From the NCBI RefSeq assembly GCF_041224545.1, contig NZ_JBGFGP010000126.1, positions 19,236 through 83,235 on the forward strand: 64,000 bases of DNA, given 5' to 3'. Of this stretch, positions 16,881-24,414 are shown in pieces (position 1 is the first letter of the stretch; each line of letters opens with the position of its first letter). The notes below the pieces were generated by a model. That model worked only from the letters and a program-made list of their open reading frames with translations, searched no databases and had not been told where the DNA came from. The translations under genes were made by a program, and so were the position numbers. The DNA comes from Sedimentitalea sp041224545. GTDB taxonomy: Bacteria; Pseudomonadota; Alphaproteobacteria; Rhodobacterales; Rhodobacteraceae.

Positions 16881-17804
16881 ATGATTGAAACAAGAATTTG
16901 GCCAACGCGGCGAAGGGTTCTCATGTCGGCGCTCGGTCTCGGCGTGGCGGGGATGGTGCCGCGGTTCGCGCTGGCCACCAGCGATGGCACGGCGGGCGTG
17001 CTCGCATTTGACGGCGATTCCATCGTGGTAGCAGGCCGAACGCTTAGGGTCAGCCGTGATGGCGGCGCAGGCTGGACCGAACAGGAACCCCCCGGGCAGG
17101 TGCTGGCGCTGGCCACCCATCGCGACCGGCCCGGACGCTTTGTTGCTGGGTTGGCCGAGGGCGGCGTCGGGAAGTCCGGGGATGGCGGCGCCACATGGCA
17201 CATCGGCAGTGCCGGACTGCCCACAGGCGAGGTCAATGCCATTGCGATCGGTTCGCGAGAACCCGATCTGATTTACGCGGCGATCCGTGGCGACGGTCTC
17301 TATAAAAGCGAGGATGCAGGCGAAAGCTGGGCGCTCGCCATGGATCGCCCCTGGTTGGACGAGGCAGAGCGTGATCCGCTCACCCTCGTGTCCGTCGATC
17401 TTGAGACCGGCATGGGTGGCATCTGGATATATGCCGGCACCGAGAGGGGCCTTACGCGCGTGCCCGATTGCTTCTGTCGCTGGCAGGATGTGCAACCCGG
17501 AAACGCGATGGATGCGCTTGTGGCCGGCGACGCGCCACCCCCCGCGAATCCGCTGCCCAAAGGCGAACCGGTGATGTCGCTGGCAAGCAGCCCCTCGGTA
17601 CCGGAACGGCTTTATGCCGCGCTAGCGTCGGGCATCTGGACGTCGGCTGATGGCGGTTTGGTCTGGAAGCAGGTGGCGGAAGGGACCGTCTCGGCCATCG
17701 CCGTTCATCCCGAAGACGAGACTTATGTCGCCGCCCTCATGGGCGGTGCCCTGAAACTCAGCCGCGACAGCGGTGCAACTTGGACCGAAACTGCGGCCAC
17801 TTAA
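16881..17804 (+). CDS. Tat-exported beta-propeller (BNR/sialidase-like) protein
   Basis: 307 residues. TRRRVLMSALGLGVAGM is a twin-arginine-type signal. The body has repeated BNR/Asp-box-like motifs such as SRDGGAGWTEQ, SGDGGATWHIG, SEDAGESWALA, SADGGLVWKQV and SRDSGATWTET, giving a five- to six-bladed propeller. No glycosidase function is implied; such proteins often bind or stabilise partners. The ATG is 23 bases after the oxidase stop; an in-frame TTG at 16875 has a better-spaced AGGAG. The gene belongs to the oxidase operon, and a scaffold for periplasmic copper proteins is a reasonable but unproven role. Confidence 0.8.
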   Translation: MIETRIWPTRRRVLMSALGLGVAGMVPRFALATSDGTAGVLAFDGDSIVVAGRTLRVSRDGGAGWTEQEPPGQVLALATHRDRPGRFVAGLAEGGVGKSGDGGATWHIGSAGLPTGEVNAIAIGSREPDLIYAAIRGDGLYKSEDAGESWALAMDRPWLDEAERDPLTLVSVDLETGMGGIWIYAGTERGLTRVPDCFCRWQDVQPGNAMDALVAGDAPPPANPLPKGEPVMSLASSPSVPERLYAALASGIWTSADGGLVWKQVAEGTVSAIAVHPEDETYVAALMGGALKLSRDSGATWTETAAT

Positions 17805-17815
17805 AGGAAAGAAAA

Positions 17816-18298
17816 ATGCAAAGAAGAACAGTACTCGGACTTATTGGAGGCGGCGTCGTTGGAACGGGGGCTTTGACCACGTTGGCGTTTGCGCAGAATT
17901 CAACTGAGGTGACACCGGAACTGATCGACACCACGAAACAGGTCACGATGTGGCGCGATCCGAGCTGCGGCTGTTGCGATGCATACGCGGACTACCTCGA
18001 AGCGAATGGTTATCAAGTGAAGCGCGTCGATGATCGCAATTTCGACAAGACATCGGTCTCGGTCGGTGTTCCCGAACAGGGTCTCGGATGTCACCTGGCC
18101 AAGATCGAAAAATACTTTGTCAGCGGGCTGGTGCCGGTGGACATTCTTGAGCGGCTGGTGACCGAGCAGCCGGATATCGCGGGTATCACCCTGCCGGGCA
18201 TGCCGCGCAACGCACCCGGCATGGCGCGCGAAAAGTACGGAACCCTCAAGACCTACGCATTCGGCGAGAGCGGCATCTCCGTTTATTCCGATGAATGA
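17816..18298 (+). CDS. DUF411 metal-binding protein (first copy)
   Basis: 160 residues. MQRRTVLGLIGGGVVGTGAL is a Tat-like signal. The DUF411 core begins with MWRDPSCGCCDAYADYLE, whose Cys-Gly-Cys-Cys cluster is the likely metal site, and continues with GCHLAKIEKYFVSGLVPVD and ITLPGMPRNAPGM. DUF411 proteins occur in copper-resistance loci and are thought to bind copper. AGGAAAG precedes the ATG. It lies 11 bases after the propeller gene and overlaps a 46-residue gene downstream. Two further DUF411 genes lie at 37237-37689 and 37815-38270. Confidence 0.88.
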   Translation: MQRRTVLGLIGGGVVGTGALTTLAFAQNSTEVTPELIDTTKQVTMWRDPSCGCCDAYADYLEANGYQVKRVDDRNFDKTSVSVGVPEQGLGCHLAKIEKYFVSGLVPVDILERLVTEQPDIAGITLPGMPRNAPGMAREKYGTLKTYAFGESGISVYSDE

Positions 18299-18431
18299 GT
18301 ATATGGACATGATGAGTGGCCCGATGATGGGCACGATGATGTTCGGGGGCGGGTTGTTCCTGCTCCTCGTGCTCGCAGTTCTGGTCCTCAGCCTGGCCGC
18401 TCTGCTGAAGTACCTGGGGAGGCCGCGATGA
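18291..18431 (+). CDS. 46-residue Met-rich membrane microprotein
   Basis: A short gene of 46 residues starting MNEYMDMMSGPMMGTMMFGG, then one membrane helix LFLLLVLAVLVLSLAALL and a basic end KYLGRPR. Its start overlaps the DUF411 stop by eight bases and its TGA overlaps the next ATG as ATGA, so it is coupled at both ends. Methionine pairs outside one helix resemble Cu(I)-binding microproteins of copper clusters. An alternative ATG at 18303 is also possible. Function is inferred from composition and place only. Confidence 0.6.
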   Translation: MNEYMDMMSGPMMGTMMFGGGLFLLLVLAVLVLSLAALLKYLGRPR

Positions 18432-18913
18432 AACCGAGATTTCTAATCCTGGCGGGCGCTACAGCGGCGGCTGTGGTCACCGTCGGTGCGATGGCCCAGC
18501 AGTCTGATTCAGACCAGATCGTCGAAAACCTGACGTTTCTTGGAGAAACCGTCACGGCAGATATGATCGTCAAAGGTCAGGGGATTTATGCGGAGAACTG
18601 CGCCTCCTGCCACGGTGCCAATCTGGAAGGCCAGCCGGACTGGCAAAGGCGGCTGGCGAACGGACGGATGCCGGCGCCGCCACACGATGAGACGGGACAC
18701 ACATGGCATCATTCAGATCGCAACCTATTTATCGTAACAAAACGCGGCATTGGTTCGATCATCCCCGGCTACGAGAGTGACATGCCGGTATTCGAAGAGA
18801 TTCTGTCGGATGACGAAATTGCGGCTGTTTTGGCCTACATCAAGAGCACTTGGCCTGAGCGGCAAAGCGAATTCCAGGCGGAAGTCTCTGCAAACGACAA
18901 AGGTGGGCTATGA
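18428..18913 (+). CDS. Periplasmic class I cytochrome c
   Basis: 161 residues with a signal peptide (ending VTVGAMAQQ) and one haem motif, CASCH, near residue 58 in YAENCASCHGANLEG. The later methionine in YESDMPVFEEILSD is a plausible axial ligand, followed by DDEIAAVLAYIKSTWP, the usual last helix of the fold. It should carry electrons in the periplasm. It is coupled by ATGA overlaps to the microprotein before it and the TlpA-like gene after it. It may be the electron partner of the multicopper oxidase or of the thiol proteins, but the sequence does not show which. Confidence 0.88.
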   Translation: MKPRFLILAGATAAAVVTVGAMAQQSDSDQIVENLTFLGETVTADMIVKGQGIYAENCASCHGANLEGQPDWQRRLANGRMPAPPHDETGHTWHHSDRNLFIVTKRGIGSIIPGYESDMPVFEEILSDDEIAAVLAYIKSTWPERQSEFQAEVSANDKGGL

Positions 18914-19482
18914 CCACCGAGGTGGACCAAAAACCGCGAAAGCGCCCGATACTAACATTGTTACCTGTGGCGGTCTTTGCTGCCATCGGCGCAGCATTCT
19001 ATTGGGGCCTTTTCAACAACGATAACAGCCTGCCATCTCCTCTGATTGGCAAGGCCATCCCCGAATTTGAACTGCCGCCTATTGATGGACGGTCAGACGG
19101 GTTGAGTTCAGTTGATATCAGGGGGCGAATCGCGATCGTCAATGTCTGGGCATCCTGGTGCGTGCCCTGCCGGGTCGAAATGCCCTTGCTGAACGAACTG
19201 GCGGCCCGTGATTTTGTGGCGATCTTCGGGATCAACTACAAGGATGATGCTGACGAGGCATTGGCTTTCCTGGCCGAACTTGGCGATCCCTACACGCGCA
19301 TTGGGGCGGATCGCAACGGACGGGTATCGATAGACTGGGGCGTCTATGGTTTGCCCGAGACCTTTGTAATCGATGCCGAGGGCCAGATCGCCTACAAGCA
19401 CATCGGCGCATTCAACCGGCGGTCTTTAGAGGAAGATATCCTTCCCGTGGTGCGACGCCTTCAAACGGGAGGTGGGTCATGA
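18910..19482 (+). CDS. DsbE/CcmG-like membrane-anchored thioredoxin
   Basis: 190 residues with one N-terminal membrane anchor (residues 15-36) and a periplasmic redoxin domain. The active site is WASWCVPCRVEMP, with the upstream VNVWASW strand and a cis-proline segment GVYGLPETFVID, the last typical of CcmG/DsbE (GVYGxPET). CcmG reduces apocytochrome thiols for haem attachment, with electrons from CcdA, and a CcdA gene lies at 22979. Overlaps of ATGA type join it to the cytochrome gene before and to the second redoxin after. It could act on the cytochrome c next to it or on copper-site thiols. Confidence 0.88.
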   Translation: MTTEVDQKPRKRPILTLLPVAVFAAIGAAFYWGLFNNDNSLPSPLIGKAIPEFELPPIDGRSDGLSSVDIRGRIAIVNVWASWCVPCRVEMPLLNELAARDFVAIFGINYKDDADEALAFLAELGDPYTRIGADRNGRVSIDWGVYGLPETFVIDAEGQIAYKHIGAFNRRSLEEDILPVVRRLQTGGGS

Positions 19483-20003
19483 GACGGCGAGACCTGATCG
19501 CAGGCGCTATCGCCCTTGGCGCGGTTGGCCCTGCATTTGCCCGCCCGCGTATGCCGCTGCACGATGAACCACGCGAGATGCTGTCGCCGCCCTTCGTTGA
19601 TGGCGCGGGGCGCGACATGACGCTTGCGGATTTTCGGGGGAAGGTCGTGCTGCTAAACATCTGGGCCACCTGGTGTGTGCCCTGCCGCGAGGAAATGCCG
19701 ACTCTCGACCGATTGCAGGGTCAGCTTGGCGGCGGCGATTTCCACGTTCTGCCGCTGTCGATCGATCGGGCTGGTCTGAAAGTTGTCCGCCGATTTTATG
19801 AGGAAATCGGCCTTCGCCATCTTGGAATGTACCTTTCTGACAGCACGAGGGCGATGTTCGCCCTCGGCATAATCGGTCTGCCTACCACGATCCTGATCGA
19901 CCGCTCGGGACGCGAGCGCGGCCGACTGGTTGGGCCAGCCGAATGGGACAGCCCCGACATCATGGCGCAAATTCAATCAATCATCAATGAACAGGAGAAG
20001 TGA
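19479..20003 (+). CDS. TlpA-like periplasmic thioredoxin
   Basis: 174 residues. The first 20 residues form a signal peptide or anchor (MRRRDLIAGAIALGAVGPAFA, with a twin arginine). The redoxin domain has WATWCVPCREEMPTLD and a cis-Pro loop in IIGLPTTILIDRSGR, closer to TlpA than to CcmG. TlpA reduces copper-site thiols in CcoS/SCO-type chaperones during oxidase assembly. It overlaps the previous gene by four bases, giving two redoxins in tandem. SCO genes follow at 20795 and 21896, which makes them possible substrates. Confidence 0.87.
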   Translation: MRRRDLIAGAIALGAVGPAFARPRMPLHDEPREMLSPPFVDGAGRDMTLADFRGKVVLLNIWATWCVPCREEMPTLDRLQGQLGGGDFHVLPLSIDRAGLKVVRRFYEEIGLRHLGMYLSDSTRAMFALGIIGLPTTILIDRSGRERGRLVGPAEWDSPDIMAQIQSIINEQEK

Positions 20004-20006
20004 TCT

Positions 20007-20261
20007 ATGTCTGACACCAAAATGTTCGGTGACCCAAGCCGTCTTTCGCTTCAAGGGCTGATGTCCAACCGCCGCTTTTTGATCCTCGCGCTAATGGCAG
20101 TAGTGGGCGCTGGTTTCTACCTGAACTGGGGTTGGCTGGCGGCCTTGGGGGCCGCGCCCATCATACTCGCTCTCGCACCCTGCGCTGTCATGTGCGGCTT
20201 GGGGTTGTGTATGAAGGGCGGTTCGAAATCTTGCTCAAGCAAAACCAACCCGACCGAATAG
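20007..20261 (+). CDS. Small membrane protein with a cysteine-rich tail
   Basis: 84 residues. It has a hydrophilic N-terminus, two membrane helices (about 26-45 and 48-70) and a short tail. Cysteines appear at the end of the second helix (APCAVMCGLGLCM) and in the tail (SKSCSSK). GGAG stands about eight bases before the ATG, three bases after the previous stop. Similar small membrane proteins with CxxxC are seen in copper and mercury loci, but I do not recognise a named family with certainty. Confidence 0.6.
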   Translation: MSDTKMFGDPSRLSLQGLMSNRRFLILALMAVVGAGFYLNWGWLAALGAAPIILALAPCAVMCGLGLCMKGGSKSCSSKTNPTE

Positions 20262-20307
20262 TCGGGAATTCAAAGAGACTGAACACCTCATCAAAAAGGA
20301 TAATACG

Positions 20308-20598
20308 ATGAAACCTATCAAAAAAATTGCACTCACATCGACTGTCATGGCGGCCTTTCTATCGACCGCAGCTTTTGCTCAGGAAGCAACTGGCACAAAC
20401 GATCCGATGCAGGGCCAAAACGGCATGTCCGGGCAGATGATGCAGGGCAATATGTCGGGGATGCCAGGCATGGAAGGGATGATGCCCATGATGAATATGA
20501 TGATGCAGATGGGGCCGATGATGAAGGCCTGCACGGAAATGATGCAGGCGGTGTCGGACTATTCCGAAACCGGCAAACCTGAAACGAACGAAGGCTGA
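20308..20598 (+). CDS. Met-rich periplasmic protein
   Basis: 96 residues. It has a signal peptide (IALTSTVMAAFLSTAAFA) followed by a mature part in which about one residue in four is methionine, for example MSGQMMQGNMSGMPGMEG and MMPMMNMMMQMGPMM, and one cysteine in MKACTEMM. Methionine-rich extracytoplasmic proteins of this type bind Cu(I) or Ag(I). An AAGGA stands before the ATG. It is 46 bases from the previous gene, and a strong hairpin follows it. The sequence gives composition, not fold; a copper sponge is the likely role. Confidence 0.7.
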   Translation: MKPIKKIALTSTVMAAFLSTAAFAQEATGTNDPMQGQNGMSGQMMQGNMSGMPGMEGMMPMMNMMMQMGPMMKACTEMMQAVSDYSETGKPETNEG

Positions 20599-20606
20599 TT
20601 GCGGTC

Positions 20607-20631
20607 TGCCGGACCCGACCCAGGTCCGGCA
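20607..20631 (+). terminator. Strong hairpin after the Met-rich gene
   Basis: TGCCGGACC (20607-20615) pairs perfectly with GGTCCGGCA (20623-20631) across a seven-base loop. It starts nine bases after the stop. The following bases are only moderately T-rich (GGGATTCTGTTG), so termination may be partial, separating the 14.9-20.6 kb operon from the SCO genes. Confidence 0.6.
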
Positions 20632-20794
20632 GGGATTCTGTTGCAAAGGACAGGTACATGAAGTTCACAATACCCTCTCGCGCGCTCGCTCAACCCTCGA
20701 AGTATCGACATCCCGACTTTCCTGATCAGAGAAGCAATGGTTCCCGGACTAACGTCCAGTTTTGGTTTACAGGCTCTGTTTTCGGAGGCAAAGA

Positions 20795-21451
20795 ATGTCG
20801 AATGATCTGAATGAGTTGCGTTCATCCAGAACGCGCGTTTTTCGTGCGGCGCTGTGGGGCGCAGTTCTCGTGGCGCTCGCGGGTTATGCTATCTTGGTTT
20901 CGGTAGAGTGGTATTCGGGAAAAGGCACGGGTGAAGCAAGCTATTCCGGCGAAGCCGATGTTCGTTCAGAGTTTTCACTTATCAATCATACCGGCAGAGA
21001 TGTAACCGAGGCGGATTTCTCAGACCGCTGGCAACTGGTCTTTTTCGGCTTCACCCATTGCCCGGACATATGCCCCACCACATTGGCCTATATGGCAAGC
21101 GCTCTCGATATTCTGGGTGAACGCGCCGACCAAGTTGCGCCGCTCTTCATCACCGTCGATCCGGCCAGGGATACAGTGCATGTCATGGCCGAGTATGTGT
21201 CCGCCTTCCATCCGCGGTTGATCGGGCTGACCGGGTCAGAGGCGCAAGTGGCCGAAGCGGCGGCCAGTTTCCGCACCTGGTATGAACGGGCGGAAGACAA
21301 GTCCGCCCCGGACGGATACTTAATGGCCCATGCTGGTTACATTTATCTCATGGGTCCTGACGGTCGTTTTGAAGCCGTGTTTCAGGAAAGGGGCCAACCG
21401 CCGGAAGAACTCGCCGAGGAAATCGCCATGCGTATCGAAAAGGGAAACTGA
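20795..21451 (+). CDS. SCO family copper chaperone/thiol reductase
   Basis: 218 residues with one N-terminal membrane anchor (residues 17-37). The SCO motif Cys89/Cys93 lies in FFGFTHCPDICPTTL, and a later histidine (LMAHAGYIYLM) gives the third copper ligand. The fold order TVDPARDT and LTGSEAQVAEAA is typical. SCO proteins mature the CuA site of cytochrome oxidase. I chose the ATG behind CGGAGG at 20795. It is one of four SCO-like genes in the window and starts the block of SCO, PCuAC, SCO-like and CcdA genes that ends at 23707. Confidence 0.92.
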   Translation: MSNDLNELRSSRTRVFRAALWGAVLVALAGYAILVSVEWYSGKGTGEASYSGEADVRSEFSLINHTGRDVTEADFSDRWQLVFFGFTHCPDICPTTLAYMASALDILGERADQVAPLFITVDPARDTVHVMAEYVSAFHPRLIGLTGSEAQVAEAAASFRTWYERAEDKSAPDGYLMAHAGYIYLMGPDGRFEAVFQERGQPPEELAEEIAMRIEKGN

Positions 21452-21456
21452 CGGAA

Positions 21457-21893
21457 ATGAAATTGGTTGCGTCAATCGCGATAGCCACGGCGATGCCTGT
21501 CGCGGCCCATGCCGATGTAGCGGTCAGCGATGCCTGGGCCCGCGCCAGCATCCTGGCCTCACGTCCTGGCGTGGCATACCTCACGTGACCAGCGACCAGA
21601 TCGATCGACTGATTGCGATCACGACACCCGCAGCAGCGCGTGCGATGATCCATGTGGTGGAGGCGGACAGTGCAGGTATCATTCGGATGACGCCGCTGGA
21701 TGCGTTGGATCTGCCGCCCAACACACCCGTCGTGATGGCCCCGGGCGACATGCATGTGATGCTTGTGGATCTTCCCAAAAAGTTGGAGGAGGGAACCACT
21801 TTTCCCCTGACATTGGCCTTTGAAATGGCGGGTGAAGTAACGATCGAGGTTCGGGTACTTGGCCCGGGTTCGAGCGGACCGGACGGAGAATGA
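21457..21893 (+). pseudogene. PCuAC copper chaperone with a frameshift
   Basis: The first frame starts MKLVASIAIATAMPVAAHA and reads DVAVSDAWARASILASRPGVAYLT before a stop; a second frame takes over with VTSDQIDRLIAITTP. The join is near 21588, where one missing G (ACGTGACC for ACGGTGACC) restores a normal PCuAC (DUF461) protein. The copper ligands in AMIHVVEAD, GIIRMTPLD and PGDMHVMLVDL are kept in the second frame. PCuAC passes copper to SCO or to CuA. It starts six bases after the SCO gene. It is either newly broken or a base-calling error. Confidence 0.75.
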
Positions 21894-21895
21894 CC

Positions 21896-22459
21896 ATGAA
21901 AGCCATAGTTATTCTTGCTTCGCTCATTCTTGCCGTGCCAGCCAACGCACACAATCCGGGCGAGAGCTTGGACGAATTCATAGGGCAGAGGGAACCGGCA
22001 TTCGAGACGACAGGACTTGACGGCATCCCACCTCTCGACCTTGTCGATGTCGCTGGAAACAAGGTCGACCTCAATAATCTGAACGAACAGGTCGTCGTGC
22101 TGAGCTTCGTCCCGGAGGGTTGCGGCACAATCTGTGATGAACAACAGGCGCTTCTGTCAAAAGTCGGGGACGCGGTGAACATCACCCCGATGCGCGATAT
22201 GGTGACGTTCGTCGTCGTCACGGACGCAGCCACGCGCGCGATGGAATCTTCGCCGAATCTCATCGTCGCCACTTCGGAAGGTGATGTGGCCGCCTCAGCG
22301 GAACGTTATGCCACTCTCTCCTCCAGGACCGCCGAAGGCCCTCTGGTTCACGTGATCGACCGCGACGGACTGCATGCGGGAATCTTCCACGGATCTAAGT
22401 TTGTCCACGTCAACATGGTCCTCTACATCAACGGGCTGACCAACGCGCGCCGACATTAA
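21896..22459 (+). CDS. SCO/redoxin-like periplasmic protein
   Basis: 187 residues. It starts with MKAIVILASLILAVPANA, a signal peptide. An ATG two codons earlier at 21890 is also possible; GGAG fits the later one better. The body resembles SCO: LVDVAGNKVDLNNL, then Cys76/Cys80 in FVPEGCGTICDEQQ, where SCO has CPDIC. The third ligand histidine is less clear, with candidates in LVHVIDRDG and KFVHVNM. It may be a thiol reductase rather than a copper carrier. It overlaps or adjoins the PCuAC stop in the same operon. Confidence 0.75.
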   Translation: MKAIVILASLILAVPANAHNPGESLDEFIGQREPAFETTGLDGIPPLDLVDVAGNKVDLNNLNEQVVVLSFVPEGCGTICDEQQALLSKVGDAVNITPMRDMVTFVVVTDAATRAMESSPNLIVATSEGDVAASAERYATLSSRTAEGPLVHVIDRDGLHAGIFHGSKFVHVNMVLYINGLTNARRH

Positions 22460-22487
22460 CCAAGGTTTCAAACATGAGCTTATTAGA

Positions 22488-22979
22488 ATGATGGATGCAG
22501 TTCTCGGAGTGGCCGCGCGTGCCGATTGGCTCACCGCTGTTCGACGCTACATCCTTTACTCGGCAATCGGACATCTCGTCTGGGAGGTAAGCCACACTCC
22601 TCTATACACGATCTGGGTCGAGGGGACGTGGGGTGAGATCGCCTTCGCAATTGTCCATTGTACGGGTGGTGACCTTCTGATCGCCATGAGCGGTCTACTT
22701 CTGTCGCTGTTTCTCGTGGGCAGTTCTGGTTGGCCGGGTGAGCGGGCTGGCCGTGTCCTTATCGTCGTGCTGGGTTTCGGCGTCGCCTACACGATATTCA
22801 GCGAGTGGTTGAACATCGTGATACGCGCGGCCTGGGCATATCGCGACCTCATGCCAGTGGTACCGTTGCTCGACACTGGTTTGACTCCGCTTTTGCAATG
22901 GATTGTCGTTCCGACGCTTGCGTATTTTGCCGCACTTAAAATGCCCGTGCGGTCCTTCTTTGGAAGGGACCCGAACTGA
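22488..22979 (+). CDS. Integral membrane protein of unknown function
   Basis: 163 residues with four or five membrane helices. Histidines sit near helix ends (AIGHLVWEVSHTPLY, AIVHCTGGD), which could be metal or haem ligands. I do not recognise a named family. Its stop overlaps the ccdA start as TGATG, so it is co-translated with the CcdA gene. Placement between the SCO-like protein and CcdA suggests a part in periplasmic copper or thiol chemistry, but the sequence does not show it. Confidence 0.65.
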   Translation: MMDAVLGVAARADWLTAVRRYILYSAIGHLVWEVSHTPLYTIWVEGTWGEIAFAIVHCTGGDLLIAMSGLLLSLFLVGSSGWPGERAGRVLIVVLGFGVAYTIFSEWLNIVIRAAWAYRDLMPVVPLLDTGLTPLLQWIVVPTLAYFAALKMPVRSFFGRDPN

Positions 22980-23707
22980 TGGTGGATATTTCGCTACTCG
23001 GATTGATTGCAGCTCTGCTGGCCGGGGCCATCTCCTTTGTTTCCCCCTGCGTCCTGCCTTTGGTTCCAGGCTATGTCTCGTATATTGCGGGTCGAACTGT
23101 CGCAGGCAGTGCAGCGCCGCCCCGCTCGCGGGCGGTCTGGCTGAGCCTTTGTTTCGTACTTGGATTTTCGACGATATTTATGATTTTGGGTGCGTCCGCC
23201 ACCGCTTTGGGTCAGGGGCTACTTCGCTGGCGCTACGAGCTCAATCTCGTTGGAGGTGGCATTATCATCCTGTTCGGGCTGTTCATGATCGGGGCCGCGC
23301 GGCTGTCCGTGATGGAGCGAGACATGCGTCTTAACTTGGACCTGCCGGGCGGACAGCCGGTGGCGTCTTATGTTCTTGGACTTGCGTTCGGTTTCGGATG
23401 GACGCCGTGCATCGGGCCGATCCTCGGTGCCATTCTAACTGCCAGTGCCGCGACCGCCACGATGGGTGAAGGTGTTGCGCTTCTTGCCGTTTATTCGGCT
23501 GGCCTGGGGATTCCGTTTCTGGTGGTGGCCGGTTTCACCGACCACCTCGCCGGCAAATTACGCGGCGTTGGTCGTGTGGGGCGCCGGCTGCATCAGGGGG
23601 CAGGCGTCATCATGATCATTATGGGGCTCGCGATGATGACCGGTCGACTCAGCACGTTTGCCTATTGGATGCTGGGCACGTTTCCCTTTCTGGCATCCAT
23701 CGGATGA
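22979..23707 (+). CDS. ccdA: CcdA cytochrome c biogenesis thiol transporter
   Basis: 242 residues with six membrane helices. The two redox cysteines of CcdA lie in FVSPCVLPLVPGY near residue 23 and in GWTPCIGPILGAIL near residue 144, each followed by a proline as in the family. It should carry electrons from cytoplasmic thioredoxin to CcmG/TlpA-type proteins, two of which are encoded at 18910 and 19479. The start overlaps the preceding stop. It is the second CcdA-type gene in the window; the other at 6151-7050 lies in the mer operon and is more divergent. Confidence 0.92.
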   Translation: MVDISLLGLIAALLAGAISFVSPCVLPLVPGYVSYIAGRTVAGSAAPPRSRAVWLSLCFVLGFSTIFMILGASATALGQGLLRWRYELNLVGGGIIILFGLFMIGAARLSVMERDMRLNLDLPGGQPVASYVLGLAFGFGWTPCIGPILGAILTASAATATMGEGVALLAVYSAGLGIPFLVVAGFTDHLAGKLRGVGRVGRRLHQGAGVIMIIMGLAMMTGRLSTFAYWMLGTFPFLASIG

Positions 23708-23754
23708 ACCTGCCCGTTCTCGATGACGCGAATCCGGGTGATACCGGCTGAAGC

Positions 23755-23905
23755 ACGTAACATTCGCGCACTGTTCCGGACTTGCAGCCCGTGGCGATGC
23801 GCTGCAGTTGTGACTCGAACCGTCGTGACTGTCTAATGCGCTGGCGCACCTCGACAAGCTGTTCGCCAGCGATGCGATCGGCGTCGGTGTCGAGTTTCCC
23901 CGGTT
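23755..23905 (-). pseudogene. Remnant of a metal-responsive MerR regulator
   Basis: A minus-strand stretch reads as the C-terminal half of a heavy-metal MerR protein: ADRIAGEQLVEVRQRI, then a helix QSRRFESQLQRIATG, and the metal loop GCKSGTVRECYVL with two cysteines. No helix-turn-helix precedes it; the frame is lost at about 23905, where transposase sequence begins. It is divergent from the P-type ATPase at 24415, the normal place for its regulator, so it is probably the destroyed original regulator. Confidence 0.7.
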
Positions 23906-23943
23906 TCGTGGACAGTAAAGCGCTGGAATACTCCAGCCTTTGA

Positions 23944-24064
23944 GGGCCTCGGCTTTTGTGCGGAACTTGCGGCGGTCGAGCAGTTCACATTCGAGGGTAG
24001 CGAAGAAGCTCCCGCACATCGCGTTGTCGTAGGCATAACCGACCGATCCCGTCGATGGTCGCAC
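23944..24064 (-). mobile_element. Fragment of an IS3-family transposase
   Basis: About 40 codons match the C-terminal catalytic part of IS3-family OrfB: VRPSTGSVGYAYDNAMCGSF and FFATLECELLDRRKFRTKAEA. The downstream end of OrfB (the Gln/Asn-rich tail with HSALGYRSP) is missing, and the frame runs into MerR-like sequence. It is a relic, not an active element. The flanks from 23708 to 24348 hold no intact gene. Confidence 0.75.
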
Positions 24065-24240
24065 GCCACAGGTTCCTCGTTCTCGGCATCTGAACACCTT
24101 CCATTAGAAGTCAAAATGTGTCCATCAAACCGGGAAAACTCCAACTCCAGGCGGAGACCTCGGGCTCCGGTCGGCTTGCCAATTAGAGCTGTCCCCTGCG
24201 AAGCGGCGTCCCCAAACAGATGCCTTCATACCAAGGGTTA

Positions 24241-24295
24241 GATTCCGGTAGAGGGCAGGATCGTATCATAAGGTATTCAGCCCTCTACCGGAATC
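24241..24295. repeat. Perfect 16-bp inverted repeat of unknown origin
   Basis: GATTCCGGTAGAGGGC (24241-24256) is repeated in inverted form at 24280-24295, around a 23-base spacer. The similarity continues outward with GGGTT on both sides, with a one-base slip. It could be two insertion-sequence ends abutting, a hairpin terminator, or a tiny transposable element. I do not recognise the ends. Confidence 0.7.
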
Positions 24296-24348
24296 AACCC
24301 CATTCAGATCCGCTCAGACGGAATAGCCATTGATCCTTAAAAACGCCC

Positions 24349-24379
24349 TTGAAGCTCTAGTTGCTGTAGCTCCTATCTT
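24349..24379 (+). promoter_or_regulatory. MerR-type promoter/operator of the P-type ATPase gene
   Basis: TTGAAG (24349-24354) and TATCTT (24374-24379) are 19 bp apart. The dyad AGCTCTAG-TTG-CTGTAGCT (19 bases) lies over the start of the spacer, joined to the -35 box. Similar TTGA-started dyads occur at 34112, 37765 and 42507 on the minus strand. It places the transcription start near 24386, before the chosen ATG at 24415. Confidence 0.8.
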
Positions 24380-24414
24380 GCTTCGAGATGGATGATTCGC
24401 AGCCGGAGAGACCG

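Noticed and set aside
16881..17804. A sialidase
   Set aside because: Only the BNR/Asp-box repeats are present; the catalytic residues of sialidases are not seen.
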